From Methylococcaceae bacterium (GTDB lineage Bacteria > Pseudomonadota > Gammaproteobacteria > Methylococcales > Methylomonadaceae), in the NCBI GenBank assembly GCA_900299045.1, contig OMIH01000079.1, forward strand, positions 1-44,841: 44,841 nucleotides of DNA, given 5' to 3'. This document shows positions 20,796-29,990 of the stretch, in pieces. A program made the translations under genes and the position numbers. The notes under the pieces were generated by a model, which was not told the DNA's origin, ran no database searches, and worked only from the letters and a program-made list of their open reading frames with translations. The stretch's first letter is position 1. Each line of letters begins with the position of its first letter.

Positions 20796-21890
20796 TTGAT
20801 TGGCGTTTTAAATAAAATGATTATGCGTGATTTGGTGAAAACCTTATCTGCTGTGCTCTCTGTGCTAGTGGTGATTATTGTTAGTCGAAAATTTATTCGT
20901 GTACTTGATCAAGTCATTGAAGGGCAAATTGCAAGTGATACATTACTGGTTATTTTGGGGTTAAAAATGGTGATTGCCTGTGTCACGTTTTTACCTGCTG
21001 CGACATTTATGGCTGTTTTGATGGTGCTGGGGCGAATGTATCGCGATCATGAAATGGCAGCCATTTCATCTGCGGGTGGCGGCGTGCTGACCATTTACCG
21101 TGCTATTTTTTTAGTGCTTTTTCCGTTAAGTCTGGGAGCGGGGTATTTATCGCTCAATGTCGCACCTTGGGCGGAAAGTCAAATTGAACTGCGCACACAT
21201 CATGATAAAGAATCCGCTGATATACGCGGACTAGTCGCAGGAAAATTTAGTGAATACAGCCACGGTGATATCGTTTTTTATGTGGAAAAAATCAATGAAG
21301 ACAAACAACTAGAGCATATTTTTGTGCAACATCGCCAAAATGATAGCGTGGCAATTATCAATGCACATTCTGGGCACTTAGCGGATTTAGAGGATGGGCA
21401 GTATATTATTTTAAACCAAGGAGAGCGCGTACAAGGTAAAGCAGGGGCGCTCGATTATGCAATTGAAAAGTTTGATGAATATGCTATTCGTATTGATACT
21501 AAAGTCGCCCCGCTAGTCAGTGTTAAACAAGCCGTTCCCTTTGAAGAACTGTGGGACTCTAGCGCGAGTGTTGATACAGCCGAAATACAACGACGTTTTG
21601 CGGTGCCTTTGGGTATTTTATTGCTAGGATTTATTGCCGTACCTCTAGCAGAATTATCACCGCGTGGTGGTGTTTATGGAAATATGTTAATTGGTTTTAT
21701 CATTTATTTCAGTTATGGGAATTTACTGAGTGTGTCACAGAGTTGGGTATTAAAGCATAGCATTCCAGCATGGCTTGGCTTGGTGAGTGTACATGGCTTA
21801 TTGATGGTGGTTGGTTGCGTTTTATTAGCAAAATTTTATGGCTGGAAATGGCTCATGCTGTCATTGAAAAAACGTGGACATCGTGTATGA
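20796..21890 (+). CDS. lptF: LPS export ABC transporter permease LptF
   Basis: LptF pairs with LptG and two LptB ATPases to pull LPS from the inner membrane into the periplasmic bridge. The protein has an N-terminal helix pair with KMVIACVTFLPAATFMAVLMVLGRMYRDHEM in its usual position, a periplasmic beta-jellyroll (about residues 125-255) and C-terminal helices with RRFAVPLGILLLGFIAVPLAEL. I accept the TTG start at 20796 because GGGGAG lies nine bases before it; the next ATG is at 20817. LptG is coupled by an ATGA overlap. 364 residues is normal. Confidence 0.94.
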   Translation: MIGVLNKMIMRDLVKTLSAVLSVLVVIIVSRKFIRVLDQVIEGQIASDTLLVILGLKMVIACVTFLPAATFMAVLMVLGRMYRDHEMAAISSAGGGVLTIYRAIFLVLFPLSLGAGYLSLNVAPWAESQIELRTHHDKESADIRGLVAGKFSEYSHGDIVFYVEKINEDKQLEHIFVQHRQNDSVAIINAHSGHLADLEDGQYIILNQGERVQGKAGALDYAIEKFDEYAIRIDTKVAPLVSVKQAVPFEELWDSSASVDTAEIQRRFAVPLGILLLGFIAVPLAELSPRGGVYGNMLIGFIIYFSYGNLLSVSQSWVLKHSIPAWLGLVSVHGLLMVVGCVLLAKFYGWKWLMLSLKKRGHRV

Positions 21891-22963
21891 ATGTATTAAC
21901 GCAATATATTGCAAAAGAAATTCTTAAAGGTTCTTTTATTGCATTAATTCTACTTTTGACTTTATTTAATTTGTTTACATTAACTGACGAATTAAAAGAT
22001 TTAGGGAAAGGCAATTATAATTTAACCGCTATTTTTTCTTATCTAGCGTTAACATCGCCTCGTGTGTGCTACGAATTAGTGCCTTCAGCGGCGCTGATGG
22101 GTAGCTTATTTGTATTAGGCGCGATGGGAAATAATCGTGAGTTGATTGCTATGCGTGCAGTGGGCGTGTCCATTCTGGGTATTATTCAATCAGTACTTGT
22201 AGCAGGGAGTATTCTGGCTGTTTTTTCAATATGCCTTGGCGAATTTGTTGCGCCTACTACAGAAACACAGGCACAACTGCTCAGAGCCACTGCCCAAAAT
22301 AAACCTTTTGTGATGCACGCAAAATACGGGCTTTGGCTTCGTGAAGGGGATAAATTTATCAATATACGTCATCTACAAGAAAATAACGAGTTAGCGGATA
22401 TCAGTATCTACGATACGACCTTCACGCAAGAGCACCCTCGCTTGCAATCCGTCACACATGCGCAAAAAGCGGTTTACGTTGCATCTAATCAATGGCGGCT
22501 TGATACCATCGCGCAGTCGACTATTTCCACTTCCCAAATGCAAGCCACAAGCCAGAGTGAGCAACTGTGGCAAACGCATATTGCACCGGATTTAATGCAA
22601 ATTGCCGTGGTGAATCCGGATAATTTATCACTGATGGATTTATCGAGTTACATCGCTTTTTTGAAAAGCAATCAGCAAAAATCACATGCGTTTCAAATGG
22701 CATTCTGGGGGAGGGTATTTAATCCCTTGGTCACTTTTGTCATGCTGCTGGTGGCAACGCCTTTTGTCATTAGCGTAAAACGTGGTATTAACGTAGGTGG
22801 GCGAATGATGATTGGCATTGTCATTGGCATGGGATTTAACATTATTGATCATATTTTTGGTCATATTGGTTTAATTTACGATATGAATCCTTTAATCATT
22901 ACCTTATTGCCGAGTATTATCGTCAGTGCATTGAGTCTTTATGCACTTAAACGTGTGATTTAA
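21887..22963 (+). CDS. lptG: LPS export ABC transporter permease LptG
   Basis: This is the second permease of the LPS export complex, 358 residues. It starts at the ATG at 21887 inside the lptF stop (ATGA); the longer open frame upstream lies within lptF and is a shadow. Features are the opening helix YIAKEILKGSFIALILLLTLF, TSPRVCYELVPSAALMGSLFVLG with the coupling helix region ELIAMRAVGVS, a periplasmic jellyroll domain, and FWGRVFNPLVTFVMLLVATPFV near the C-terminus. LptB, LptC and LptA are not in the window. Confidence 0.94.
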   Translation: MNVLTQYIAKEILKGSFIALILLLTLFNLFTLTDELKDLGKGNYNLTAIFSYLALTSPRVCYELVPSAALMGSLFVLGAMGNNRELIAMRAVGVSILGIIQSVLVAGSILAVFSICLGEFVAPTTETQAQLLRATAQNKPFVMHAKYGLWLREGDKFINIRHLQENNELADISIYDTTFTQEHPRLQSVTHAQKAVYVASNQWRLDTIAQSTISTSQMQATSQSEQLWQTHIAPDLMQIAVVNPDNLSLMDLSSYIAFLKSNQQKSHAFQMAFWGRVFNPLVTFVMLLVATPFVISVKRGINVGGRMMIGIVIGMGFNIIDHIFGHIGLIYDMNPLIITLLPSIIVSALSLYALKRVI

Positions 22964-22995
22964 CCCTATCCTAAACAATTAAACTCCCCCTCTCT

Positions 22996-23541
22996 ATGAA
23001 CTTAATTAAAACCCCTATTTCTGATTTATTGATTTTTGAGCCTACGGTTTTTGGGGACTCACGCGGTTTTTTTATGGAAAGTTTTAATCAAAAAACGTTT
23101 CAACACTTAACCGGCTTAGAGGTAACGTTTGTACAAGATAATCATTCACGTTCAAGTCAATCTGTGTTGCGCGGCTTGCATTATCAAATTCAGCAACCGC
23201 AAGGCAAATTAGTCCGTGTCACCCGTGGTCGTGTATTTGACGTTGCGGTGGATTTGCGTCGCACATCGCCGACATTTGGAAAATGGCATGGCGTTGAATT
23301 AAGTGATGAAAATCATCGACAATTTTGGATGCCAGCGGGGTTTGCGCATGGTTTTTTAGTGTTGTCGGAAACGGCAGATTTTCTCTACAAAACCACCGAT
23401 TACTACGCTCCCGAATTTGAAAGGTGCGTACGTTTTGATGACAGCGATATTAATATCGCTTGGCCATTTGAAGGCGATCCTATTTTATCACCCAAAGATA
23501 AACAAGGTCTTTCTTTACAGGATGCGCAGGTATTTGAATGA
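22996..23541 (+). CDS. rmlC: dTDP-4-dehydrorhamnose 3,5-epimerase RmlC
   Basis: RmlC epimerises dTDP-4-keto-6-deoxyglucose at C3 and C5. The 181-residue cupin carries EPTVFGDSRGFFMESFN, the catalytic stretch QDNHSRSSQSVLRGLHYQ with the active-site histidine, and WMPAGFAHGFLVLSE. It overlaps rmlD by four bases. No clear Shine-Dalgarno sequence precedes the ATG (the upstream bases are pyrimidine-rich), so translation may be weak or depend on upstream ribosomes from lptG, 32 bp away. Confidence 0.96.
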   Translation: MNLIKTPISDLLIFEPTVFGDSRGFFMESFNQKTFQHLTGLEVTFVQDNHSRSSQSVLRGLHYQIQQPQGKLVRVTRGRVFDVAVDLRRTSPTFGKWHGVELSDENHRQFWMPAGFAHGFLVLSETADFLYKTTDYYAPEFERCVRFDDSDINIAWPFEGDPILSPKDKQGLSLQDAQVFE

Positions 23542-24419
23542 AAATTTTATTACTGGGCAAAAATGGGCAAGTTGGTTGGGAGTTGGCGCGAGCGTTGTTG
23601 CCGTTAGGGGAAGTGATTGCTTTAGATCGTCAGCAGGTGGATTTTACTCAAGTCGCCGTGCTACGTCAGCGCATTCAAACGCATCAACCTGATGTTATCG
23701 TCAATGCCGTTGCTTACACCGCTGTTGATAAAGCAGAAGGTGAGCGAGAAAGTGCTTTTTTATGTAATGCGATTGCGGTGGATGCTATTGCGCAAGAAGC
23801 GAAAAAAATAGGCGCTTTGCTCATTCATTATTCGACAGATTACATTTTCGATGGCACTAAAAAAACGCCTTATCTTGAAGATGATGCTGTCAATCCACTG
23901 AATGTGTATGGTGAAAGTAAATTGGCGGGTGAAAAAGCCATTATGGAAAGTGGCGCGGATTATTTGATTTTTCGTACAACGTGGGTATTTGCGTCCAGAG
24001 GGCAGAATTTTTTGAAAAGCATTTTGCGTCTTGCCGCTGAACGCGACACGTTAAACATTGTCGCTGATCAAATTGGCGCACCAACATGGGCGCGAATGAT
24101 TGCGCAAGCCACAGCACATATTGTGCAGCAAGTTCAGCAAGAGCGAGCAGACAACCGCTTTGTTTCTGGTGTATTTCATCTCACCGGCGCAGGTGAAACA
24201 TCGTGGCACGGATTCGCACAAAAAATTGTTGAATTGGCGTCGCCCCATTGCACACTTAAAACACAAGTGATTTCACCTATTTCAACGTCACAGTATCCAA
24301 CACCAGCAAAGCGACCTTTAAATTCGCGTCTTTGTACGGAAAAATTAACACAGCGTTTTGGTATTGTCATGCCCGCATGGGACGTTTCTCTTCAACTTTG
24401 TATGGAAGAATTATTTTGA
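23538..24419 (+). CDS. rmlD: dTDP-4-dehydrorhamnose reductase RmlD
   Basis: RmlD reduces dTDP-4-keto-L-rhamnose to dTDP-L-rhamnose. The 293-residue short-chain dehydrogenase has the Rossmann motif [12 protein letters not shown] (4-15), the [14 protein letters not shown] segment, the catalytic serine/threonine and tyrosine in YSTDYIFDG and [11 protein letters not shown], and [14 protein letters not shown]. It is coupled to rmlC at its start and shares its last four bases with the TTG start of rmlB. Confidence 0.96.
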   Translation: MKILLLGKNGQVGWELARALLPLGEVIALDRQQVDFTQVAVLRQRIQTHQPDVIVNAVAYTAVDKAEGERESAFLCNAIAVDAIAQEAKKIGALLIHYSTDYIFDGTKKTPYLEDDAVNPLNVYGESKLAGEKAIMESGADYLIFRTTWVFASRGQNFLKSILRLAAERDTLNIVADQIGAPTWARMIAQATAHIVQQVQQERADNRFVSGVFHLTGAGETSWHGFAQKIVELASPHCTLKTQVISPISTSQYPTPAKRPLNSRLCTEKLTQRFGIVMPAWDVSLQLCMEELF

Positions 24420-25468
24420 ATATTTTAATTACCGGTGGTGCGGGCTTCATTGGGTCAGCGTTGATTCGCTATTTAATTAATGACACAGCGCATCGCGTTA
24501 TCAATGTCGATAAACTCACTTATGCCGGAAATGTAGAGTCGCTAGTGTCGATTGCGGATAATGCGCGTTATGTATTTGAGCGTGTAGATATTTGCGACGG
24601 GCAGGCGCTCGCGCGTCTTTTTGAAACGCATTCGCCCGATGCCGTGATGCACCTAGCCGCTGAATCGCACGTTGATCGCTCAATTGACAAGCCAGTCGCG
24701 TTTATTGAAACCAATATTGTTGGCACCTACACGCTACTTGAAGCGACGCGGCATTATTGGACGCAACTTGAAGCGGAGAAAAAACAGGCTTTTCGATTTC
24801 ATCATATTTCAACTGACGAAGTGTTTGGCGACTTACATGGCACCCATGATTTGTTTACAGAAACCACCCCGTATGCGCCCAGTTCGCCTTATTCTGCGTC
24901 AAAAGCCAGCTCAGATCATCTCGTTCGCGCGTGGCAACGTACCTTTGGATTGCCTGTGATTGTGACGAATTGTTCAAATAATTACGGTCATTTTCAATTT
25001 CCAGAAAAATTAATTCCTGTTGTTATTTTAAATGCGATTGCAGGTAAGCCATTGCCTGTTTATGGCAACGGGCAACAAATTCGAGATTGGCTTTATGTTG
25101 ATGATCATGCGCGTGCCTTGCTCACGGTTTTAGAGCGTGGCGCGATAGGGGAAACATATAACATTGGTGGGCATAATGAAAAAACCAATTTGACGGTTGT
25201 CCAAACAATTTGCGCTATTCTCGATGAATTAAGACCGGAAAAACCCAATGCTATTTCGCATTATGCTGATTTAATTACTTATGTGACAGATCGCCCAGGG
25301 CATGACTTACGCTATGCTATCGACGCAAGCAAAATAGCGCGTGAGTTGCAATGGACACCACAAGAAACGTTTGAAACGGGGTTACGCAAAACGGTGCATT
25401 GGTATTTAGATAATTTGGCGTGGTGTGCGCATATTCAAGATGGCAGTTATCACCTTGGGTTAGATTAA
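24416..25468 (+). CDS. rmlB: dTDP-glucose 4,6-dehydratase RmlB
   Basis: RmlB converts dTDP-glucose to dTDP-4-keto-6-deoxyglucose. It has the NAD-binding [29 protein letters not shown], the catalytic [11 protein letters not shown] and [15 protein letters not shown], and [14 protein letters not shown]. The start is a TTG at 24416 that overlaps the rmlD stop (TTGA), preceded by GGAAGAA; an in-frame ATG 84 bp upstream lies well inside rmlD and would add a non-homologous leader. From the TTG it is 350 residues, close to the family norm. Its stop overlaps the converging grxC end by four bases. Confidence 0.95.
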   Translation: MNILITGGAGFIGSALIRYLINDTAHRVINVDKLTYAGNVESLVSIADNARYVFERVDICDGQALARLFETHSPDAVMHLAAESHVDRSIDKPVAFIETNIVGTYTLLEATRHYWTQLEAEKKQAFRFHHISTDEVFGDLHGTHDLFTETTPYAPSSPYSASKASSDHLVRAWQRTFGLPVIVTNCSNNYGHFQFPEKLIPVVILNAIAGKPLPVYGNGQQIRDWLYVDDHARALLTVLERGAIGETYNIGGHNEKTNLTVVQTICAILDELRPEKPNAISHYADLITYVTDRPGHDLRYAIDASKIARELQWTPQETFETGLRKTVHWYLDNLAWCAHIQDGSYHLGLD

Positions 25469-25722
25469 TTTTGCGTTAGTAATGCGTTTAATTTTCCCGC
25501 TTGATTAAGCGCATTTAAATCATCAAAACCGCCAACGTGAAAGTCCCCAATGTAAATTTGGGGCACGGTACGACGCTGGGTTCGTTGCATCATTTCTTCA
25601 CGCATTCCAGCTTGTTCATCAACGTTAATTTCGGTGTACGACACATTTTTACTGTCAAGCAAGCGTTTTGCCATGACGCAATAACCACAGTGGTGAGCGG
25701 TATAAATTACAATTTTAGACAT
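25465..25722 (-). CDS. grxC: Glutaredoxin 3 (GrxC)
   Basis: This 85-residue glutaredoxin reduces disulfides at the expense of glutathione. The active site is CGYC (residues 12-15), where CPYC is usual; the glutathione-binding TVPQIYIG (53-60, with the cis-proline) and the GGFDDLNAL helix are intact. It starts 15 bp downstream of the malate dehydrogenase stop and is probably co-transcribed with it. Confidence 0.93.
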   Translation of the reverse strand: MSKIVIYTAHHCGYCVMAKRLLDSKNVSYTEINVDEQAGMREEMMQRTQRRTVPQIYIGDFHVGGFDDLNALNQAGKLNALLTQN

Positions 25723-25737
25723 CTTTCATGGTCTCTT

Positions 25738-26715
25738 TTAAAACAAATGTTTAACCGCGTCGCGTTCTTGTTTTAATTCCTCTTCCGTTACACGCATCCG
25801 ATGGCGACTGAATTCATTAATGGGCAAGCCTTGAACAATCTGAATTTCTCCATCTTCAACCGTGACAGGAAAGGAATACATTAAGCCTTTTTCAATGCCA
25901 TAACTGCCATCAGAGAGCACCCCCATACTCACCCAATCGTTATCAGGGGTGCCAAGCGCCCACGCACGCATTTGATCTAATGCGGCATTTGCCGCTGAAC
26001 CCGCACTAGATTGACCTCGTGCTTTAATTACCGCTTCACCACGCTCTTGAACAGTGGGGATAAAATCATTTACAAACCAATTATCATCAACAAGCGAGAG
26101 CGCATCTTGTCCGCGTACGGTCGCATGATGTAAATCTGGATACTGTGTTCCCGAATGATTTCCCCATACGGTCATATTTTTGACATCCGTAGTTAATACC
26201 CCACATTTTTCAGCTAGTTGGCTAATTGCGCGATTATGATCGAGTCGACTCATAGATGAAAAATTGGCTGGCGATAAATCGGGGGCATTTTTTAACGCAA
26301 TCAACGCATTAGTGTTGGCGGGATTACCGGTAACTAACACTTTTACATTGCGATTGGCGACAGCATTAAGCGCTTTACCTTGCGTTGAAAAAATTTCGGC
26401 ATTCACTTTGAGTAAATCTTTTCTTGCCATACCAAGTGTGCGCGGGCGAGCACCAATTAAAAAAGCATGGTCGATATTTTTGAATGCCACCAATGGGTCA
26501 TCGGTCATCACAATGCCGCGTACAATAGGGCTCGCGCAATCATTTAATTCCATCACAACGCCCTCTAACGCAGGCATGGCACTGGGTACTTCAAGTAAGT
26601 GCAAGACAATAGGCTGATTTTTACCAAAAGAATGTCCCGCTACTAAACGAAATAGGAGCGAATAACTAATTTGTCCTGCTGCGCCTGTGACAGCAATATG
26701 AAGAGGTGCTTTCAT
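25738..26715 (-). CDS. mdh: Malate dehydrogenase
   Basis: Mdh interconverts malate and oxaloacetate with NAD(H). The 325-residue protein belongs to the cytosolic-type (type 2) group: [19 protein letters not shown], the substrate loop [14 protein letters not shown] with both loop arginines, [10 protein letters not shown], the arginine in SRLDHNRA and the catalytic histidine in [11 protein letters not shown]. Two residues differ from the commonest loop form (TLGMA for GPGME). It diverges from mtdA across a 206-bp regulatory region, which fits a role in the serine cycle as well as in the TCA cycle. Confidence 0.95.
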   Translation of the reverse strand: MKAPLHIAVTGAAGQISYSLLFRLVAGHSFGKNQPIVLHLLEVPSAMPALEGVVMELNDCASPIVRGIVMTDDPLVAFKNIDHAFLIGARPRTLGMARKDLLKVNAEIFSTQGKALNAVANRNVKVLVTGNPANTNALIALKNAPDLSPANFSSMSRLDHNRAISQLAEKCGVLTTDVKNMTVWGNHSGTQYPDLHHATVRGQDALSLVDDNWFVNDFIPTVQERGEAVIKARGQSSAGSAANAALDQMRAWALGTPDNDWVSMGVLSDGSYGIEKGLMYSFPVTVEDGEIQIVQGLPINEFSRHRMRVTEEELKQERDAVKHLF

Positions 26716-26844
26716 TTTTTATCTTTCCTTTGAAACAACGCAACGTGCGTTATTTAAAAAATAGTGAATTGATGCGCGAATTTGTGAAAAATCGTTTTTT
26801 ATTTCTACCATCGTACCATTCATAAGCGCGTAAAAACAGGTTCA

Positions 26845-26921
26845 ACATGACAGTTTGCACTGTTTTATCGGTTATAATAAAGCCGATATCAATCTTTAAA
26901 TCCAATCAAAACGAGTCTTTC
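26845..26921 (+). promoter_or_regulatory. mtdA promoter with palindrome over the -10
   Basis: A perfect -10 hexamer TATAAT lies at 26873-26878, 43 bp before the mtdA ATG; ATGACA/TGACAG around 26847-26854 is the only -35-like sequence at workable distance. TATCGG (26866-26871) and CCGATA (26883-26888) form an inverted repeat that flanks the -10, a plausible operator. The rest of the 206-bp mdh-mtdA gap (26716-26844) is AT-rich and should hold the mdh promoter; I see nothing else in it. Confidence 0.5.
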
Positions 26922-27779
26922 ATGAAAAAATTGTTGTTTCAATTCGACACAGATGCGCATCCATCAGCTTTTGATGTGGTCGTCGGTTACGATGGTGGTG
27001 CTGATCATGTTGTTAGCTACGCTGGTTTAACACCTGATACAATTGCCGCGCTGGTTGACGGCACGATTTTTACTCGCGCACCCAAAGATAAAAAAAATAC
27101 CGCTATTTTTATCGGTGGAAGTGATATGGCGGCAGGCGAAGCCTTATTTGCAGCGGTGAAAAATCATTTTTTCCCTGGATTTCAAGTTTCTATCATGCTT
27201 GACAGCAATGGCAGTAACACGACCGCAGCCGCATGCGTGGCAAAGTTGGCATCAAGTGGCGTACTTGCAGGTAAAAAGGCAGTGATTTTGGCTGGAACAG
27301 GACCCGTTGGGCAACGCGCTGCTGCCATGCTTGCCTTAGAAAGCGCTGAGGTGACCATTACCTCACGTCAACTCTGGCACGCTGAAAAAGTGTGTGAAGC
27401 GATGCAAAAACGTTTCAATGTCACCGTGCACGCTAAAGCCGCAGCGGATTTTGATGCCCGTGCGCATGCGGTTGAAGACGCGAATATTGTTATCGCGTCA
27501 GGCGCAACAGGTGTCGAACTTCTAAAACCCGAGCATTGGCAAAATAATCCCAATTTAGAATTACTCGCTGATGCGAATGCCACGCCACCATTGGGTATTG
27601 GCGGTATTGATATGATGGATAAAGGTGAAGTTCGTCATGGCAAAATTGTGTGGGGGGCAATCGGTTTTGGTGCGTTGAAATTAGCTTTACACCGCGCATG
27701 TATTGCGCAATTATTTGAAGATAATAAGCAAGTATTTGATGCAGAAAATATTTTTGCTTTAGCGAAAAAAATGGCATGA
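26922..27779 (+). CDS. mtdA: Methylene-H4MPT/methylene-H4F dehydrogenase (MtdA-type)
   Basis: This NADP-dependent enzyme oxidises or reduces methylene-tetrahydromethanopterin and methylene-tetrahydrofolate. The 285-residue protein opens MKKLLFQFDTD, has FDVVVGYDGGADH, LDSNGSNTTAAA, the Rossmann motif AGTGPVGQRAAAMLA, PPLGIGGID and LHRACIAQLFE near the end. These match the MtdA form better than MtdB. I placed the start at 26922; the longer in-frame leader overlaps the promoter. It overlaps glycerate kinase by four bases (ATGA). The pairing points to C1 assimilation by a serine-type cycle. Confidence 0.9.
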   Translation: MKKLLFQFDTDAHPSAFDVVVGYDGGADHVVSYAGLTPDTIAALVDGTIFTRAPKDKKNTAIFIGGSDMAAGEALFAAVKNHFFPGFQVSIMLDSNGSNTTAAACVAKLASSGVLAGKKAVILAGTGPVGQRAAAMLALESAEVTITSRQLWHAEKVCEAMQKRFNVTVHAKAAADFDARAHAVEDANIVIASGATGVELLKPEHWQNNPNLELLADANATPPLGIGGIDMMDKGEVRHGKIVWGAIGFGALKLALHRACIAQLFEDNKQVFDAENIFALAKKMA

Positions 27780-29104
27780 ACAACGCTGAATTGCGTCAAC
27801 ACGCGCTAGGTATTTTTCAAGCTGGCATTACGGCGGCGAATCCGTATTTAGCCGTTAAACGGCATTTTGAATCGTCACCTCTGTCGTTTTCGTCGTATCA
27901 GAAAGTACATATTATCGCATTTGGGAAAGCGGCATGTGCTATGTCCAATGCCGCGCAAGAAATTATTCCTGCCCCCCTGTTAGGCAATGCGATTGCTGTG
28001 ACGAATTACGAAAATGTCAGCGCTGTGGCGCATGTTGAGGTTATTGGCGCATCGCATCCGTTGCCAGATGAACAGGGATTTGCGGCAGCCAAGCGCATTA
28101 TGTCGTTAGCAAAACACGCTAAAGAGGATGAATTGATCCTAGTGTTGATTAGCGGTGGCGGTTCAGCGTTGATTCCGTATCCGGTGACGGGCGTGACCCT
28201 TGAAGAAAAAATAATCACCACTAATTTGCTACTGTCGTGCGGTGCGACTATTCATGAAATGAATTGTGTGCGTAAGCATTTGTCGCAAATCAAAGGGGGC
28301 GGTTTAGCAAAATTTATCGCGCCAGCAACGTGTCATGCGTTGATATTGTCCGACGTGCTTGATGATGAATTGAGTGTCATTGCGAGTGGTACAACCGTAC
28401 CTGATAATACGACGTTCTCAGAGGCAATTGACCTTTTAAAACGTAAAGGCATTTGGCTTTCTTTGCCAGCATCAGTTAGAAAGCATTTACAGCAAGGTGA
28501 GCAAGGGGACGTTTCAGATACACCTAAAGCAAATGACCCTATTTTCAATAGCGTCACTAATTGCTTAATTGGAAGTAATATAGTGAGTGTCAACGCCATG
28601 CAAGAAGCAGCGAAATCACTTAAATATCAGACTATTTTGTACCAACATCCTCTATGTGGTGAAGCGCGAGAGGTGGCAAGAGAATGGGTTATTTGGCTAA
28701 AAAATGAACTTCCTCATTACATTAAAAACACATCAATAAAACGTATTGCATTTTTAACGGGTGGAGAAACAACGGTGACGCTACGAGGCAATGGACGTGG
28801 CGGACGAAATCAAGAAATGGCACTGGCTTTTGCGATTGCAGCGCAAGAACACGCATTTGAGGGAAAATGGATTTTTCTCGCTGGGGGTAGCGATGGTATT
28901 GATGGTACTAGCCCAGCGGCAGGCGGTCTTGTTGATGCGCAGACAGTTTCGCGGATTTGCGCAAGGGACTTGAGTCCTCATGCGTTACTAGAAGACAATA
29001 ATTCCTATTGCGCACTCAAAACGGCTGGTGATTTGGTATTAACTGGCGCAACAGGCACGAATGTGGCGGATTTGCAGATTTTATTGTTTGAAACAGACAA
29101 TTGA
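27776..29104 (+). CDS. gck: Glycerate 2-kinase (MOFRL family, GckA/TtuD-like)
   Basis: This enzyme phosphorylates D-glycerate to 2-phosphoglycerate. The 442-residue protein shows the DUF4147 and MOFRL domains: AFGKAACAMSNAA, SHPLPDEQGFAAAKRI, LVLISGGGSALIPYP, VRKHLSQIKGGGLAKF, LSDVLDDELSVIASG, and C-terminally TGGETTVTLRGNGRGGRNQEM and GGSDGIDGTSPAAGG. In methylotrophs this enzyme closes the serine cycle; in other bacteria it serves glyoxylate or tartrate breakdown. The ATGA overlap with mtdA favours the C1 role here. Confidence 0.92.
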   Translation: MNNAELRQHALGIFQAGITAANPYLAVKRHFESSPLSFSSYQKVHIIAFGKAACAMSNAAQEIIPAPLLGNAIAVTNYENVSAVAHVEVIGASHPLPDEQGFAAAKRIMSLAKHAKEDELILVLISGGGSALIPYPVTGVTLEEKIITTNLLLSCGATIHEMNCVRKHLSQIKGGGLAKFIAPATCHALILSDVLDDELSVIASGTTVPDNTTFSEAIDLLKRKGIWLSLPASVRKHLQQGEQGDVSDTPKANDPIFNSVTNCLIGSNIVSVNAMQEAAKSLKYQTILYQHPLCGEAREVAREWVIWLKNELPHYIKNTSIKRIAFLTGGETTVTLRGNGRGGRNQEMALAFAIAAQEHAFEGKWIFLAGGSDGIDGTSPAAGGLVDAQTVSRICARDLSPHALLEDNNSYCALKTAGDLVLTGATGTNVADLQILLFETDN

Positions 29105-29166
29105 GCATAGCGTTATTTTATAGATAATTTAGTGATAATTTTGAATAAATCGGTGATAAACACATT

Positions 29167-29988
29167 ATGAATACACAAAAAATTGGTTTTATTGGTGGTG
29201 GTAATATGGCAACCAGTTTGCTTAATGGCTTAATTGCCAGTGGGCATTCACCACAACAAATTTGGGTTTCAGATACCAATCCCGACACGCTACTGTACTT
29301 ATCTGAACAATTTGGTGTCAATACGACGAGCGATAACAATGAAATTGCTCGCGCAGTTGATGTGGTCGTCCTAGCCGTTAAGCCTCAAGTTCTAAAAGAG
29401 GTAGCGCAGCATCTTGCACAAACCATTGAAGAGCGTCGACCACTCGTGGTGTCTATTGCAGCAGGTGTGTCACAAGCTAGCTTAAGTGCATGGTTGGGTG
29501 AAAATATTGCCATTGTCCGTTGTATGCCAAACACGCCCGCATTAGTGCTGACGGGTGCTACGGGGCTTCATGCTAATATGAATGTCTCTGATCCACAACG
29601 TGATTTAGCTGAAAATATTTTGCGTGCCGTGGGAATTGCGCTGTGGGTACATACTGAAAATGAACTTGATGCCGTGACAGCTATTTCTGGTAGCGGTCCT
29701 GCGTACTATTTTCTACTGATGGAAGCAATGGAAGAAACGGCTATTGCGTTAGGCTTGAATGCGGAAACAGCGCAACTACTCGTTCAGCAAACTGCGCTAG
29801 GTGCAGCCAAGATTGCACTTGAGTCAGAAGAATCACCACAATTACTGCGTCAGCGTGTTACATCACCGAATGGTACCACGCAAAAAGCCATTGAAACGTT
29901 CCAAGCAGGTGGCTTTGAAGCACTCGTGTCAAAAGCACTTCATGCCGCGCGAGATCGCTCGGTTGAACTATCCAAACAAACGGTGTAA
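29167..29988 (+). CDS. proC: Pyrroline-5-carboxylate reductase
   Basis: ProC catalyses the last step of proline synthesis. The 273-residue protein has the N-terminal NADP-binding IGFIGGGNMATSLLNGL, VVLAVKPQ, VRCMPNTPALV and the dimerisation-domain signature AISGSGPAYYFLLMEAM followed by LRQRVTSPNGTTQKAIE. It is followed after two bases by yggT and then yggU, a gene order common in gammaproteobacteria. The 62-bp gap upstream is AT-rich and probably holds the promoter. Confidence 0.96.
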   Translation: MNTQKIGFIGGGNMATSLLNGLIASGHSPQQIWVSDTNPDTLLYLSEQFGVNTTSDNNEIARAVDVVVLAVKPQVLKEVAQHLAQTIEERRPLVVSIAAGVSQASLSAWLGENIAIVRCMPNTPALVLTGATGLHANMNVSDPQRDLAENILRAVGIALWVHTENELDAVTAISGSGPAYYFLLMEAMEETAIALGLNAETAQLLVQQTALGAAKIALESEESPQLLRQRVTSPNGTTQKAIETFQAGGFEALVSKALHAARDRSVELSKQTV

Positions 29989-29990
29989 AT

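Noticed and set aside
21770-21886. N-terminal extension of LptG
   Set aside because: It lies inside lptF in another frame and carries no LptG homology; the ATGA overlap start is standard.
23417-23692. Open frame across the rmlC-rmlD junction
   Set aside because: It is a shadow of the two rml genes in another frame.
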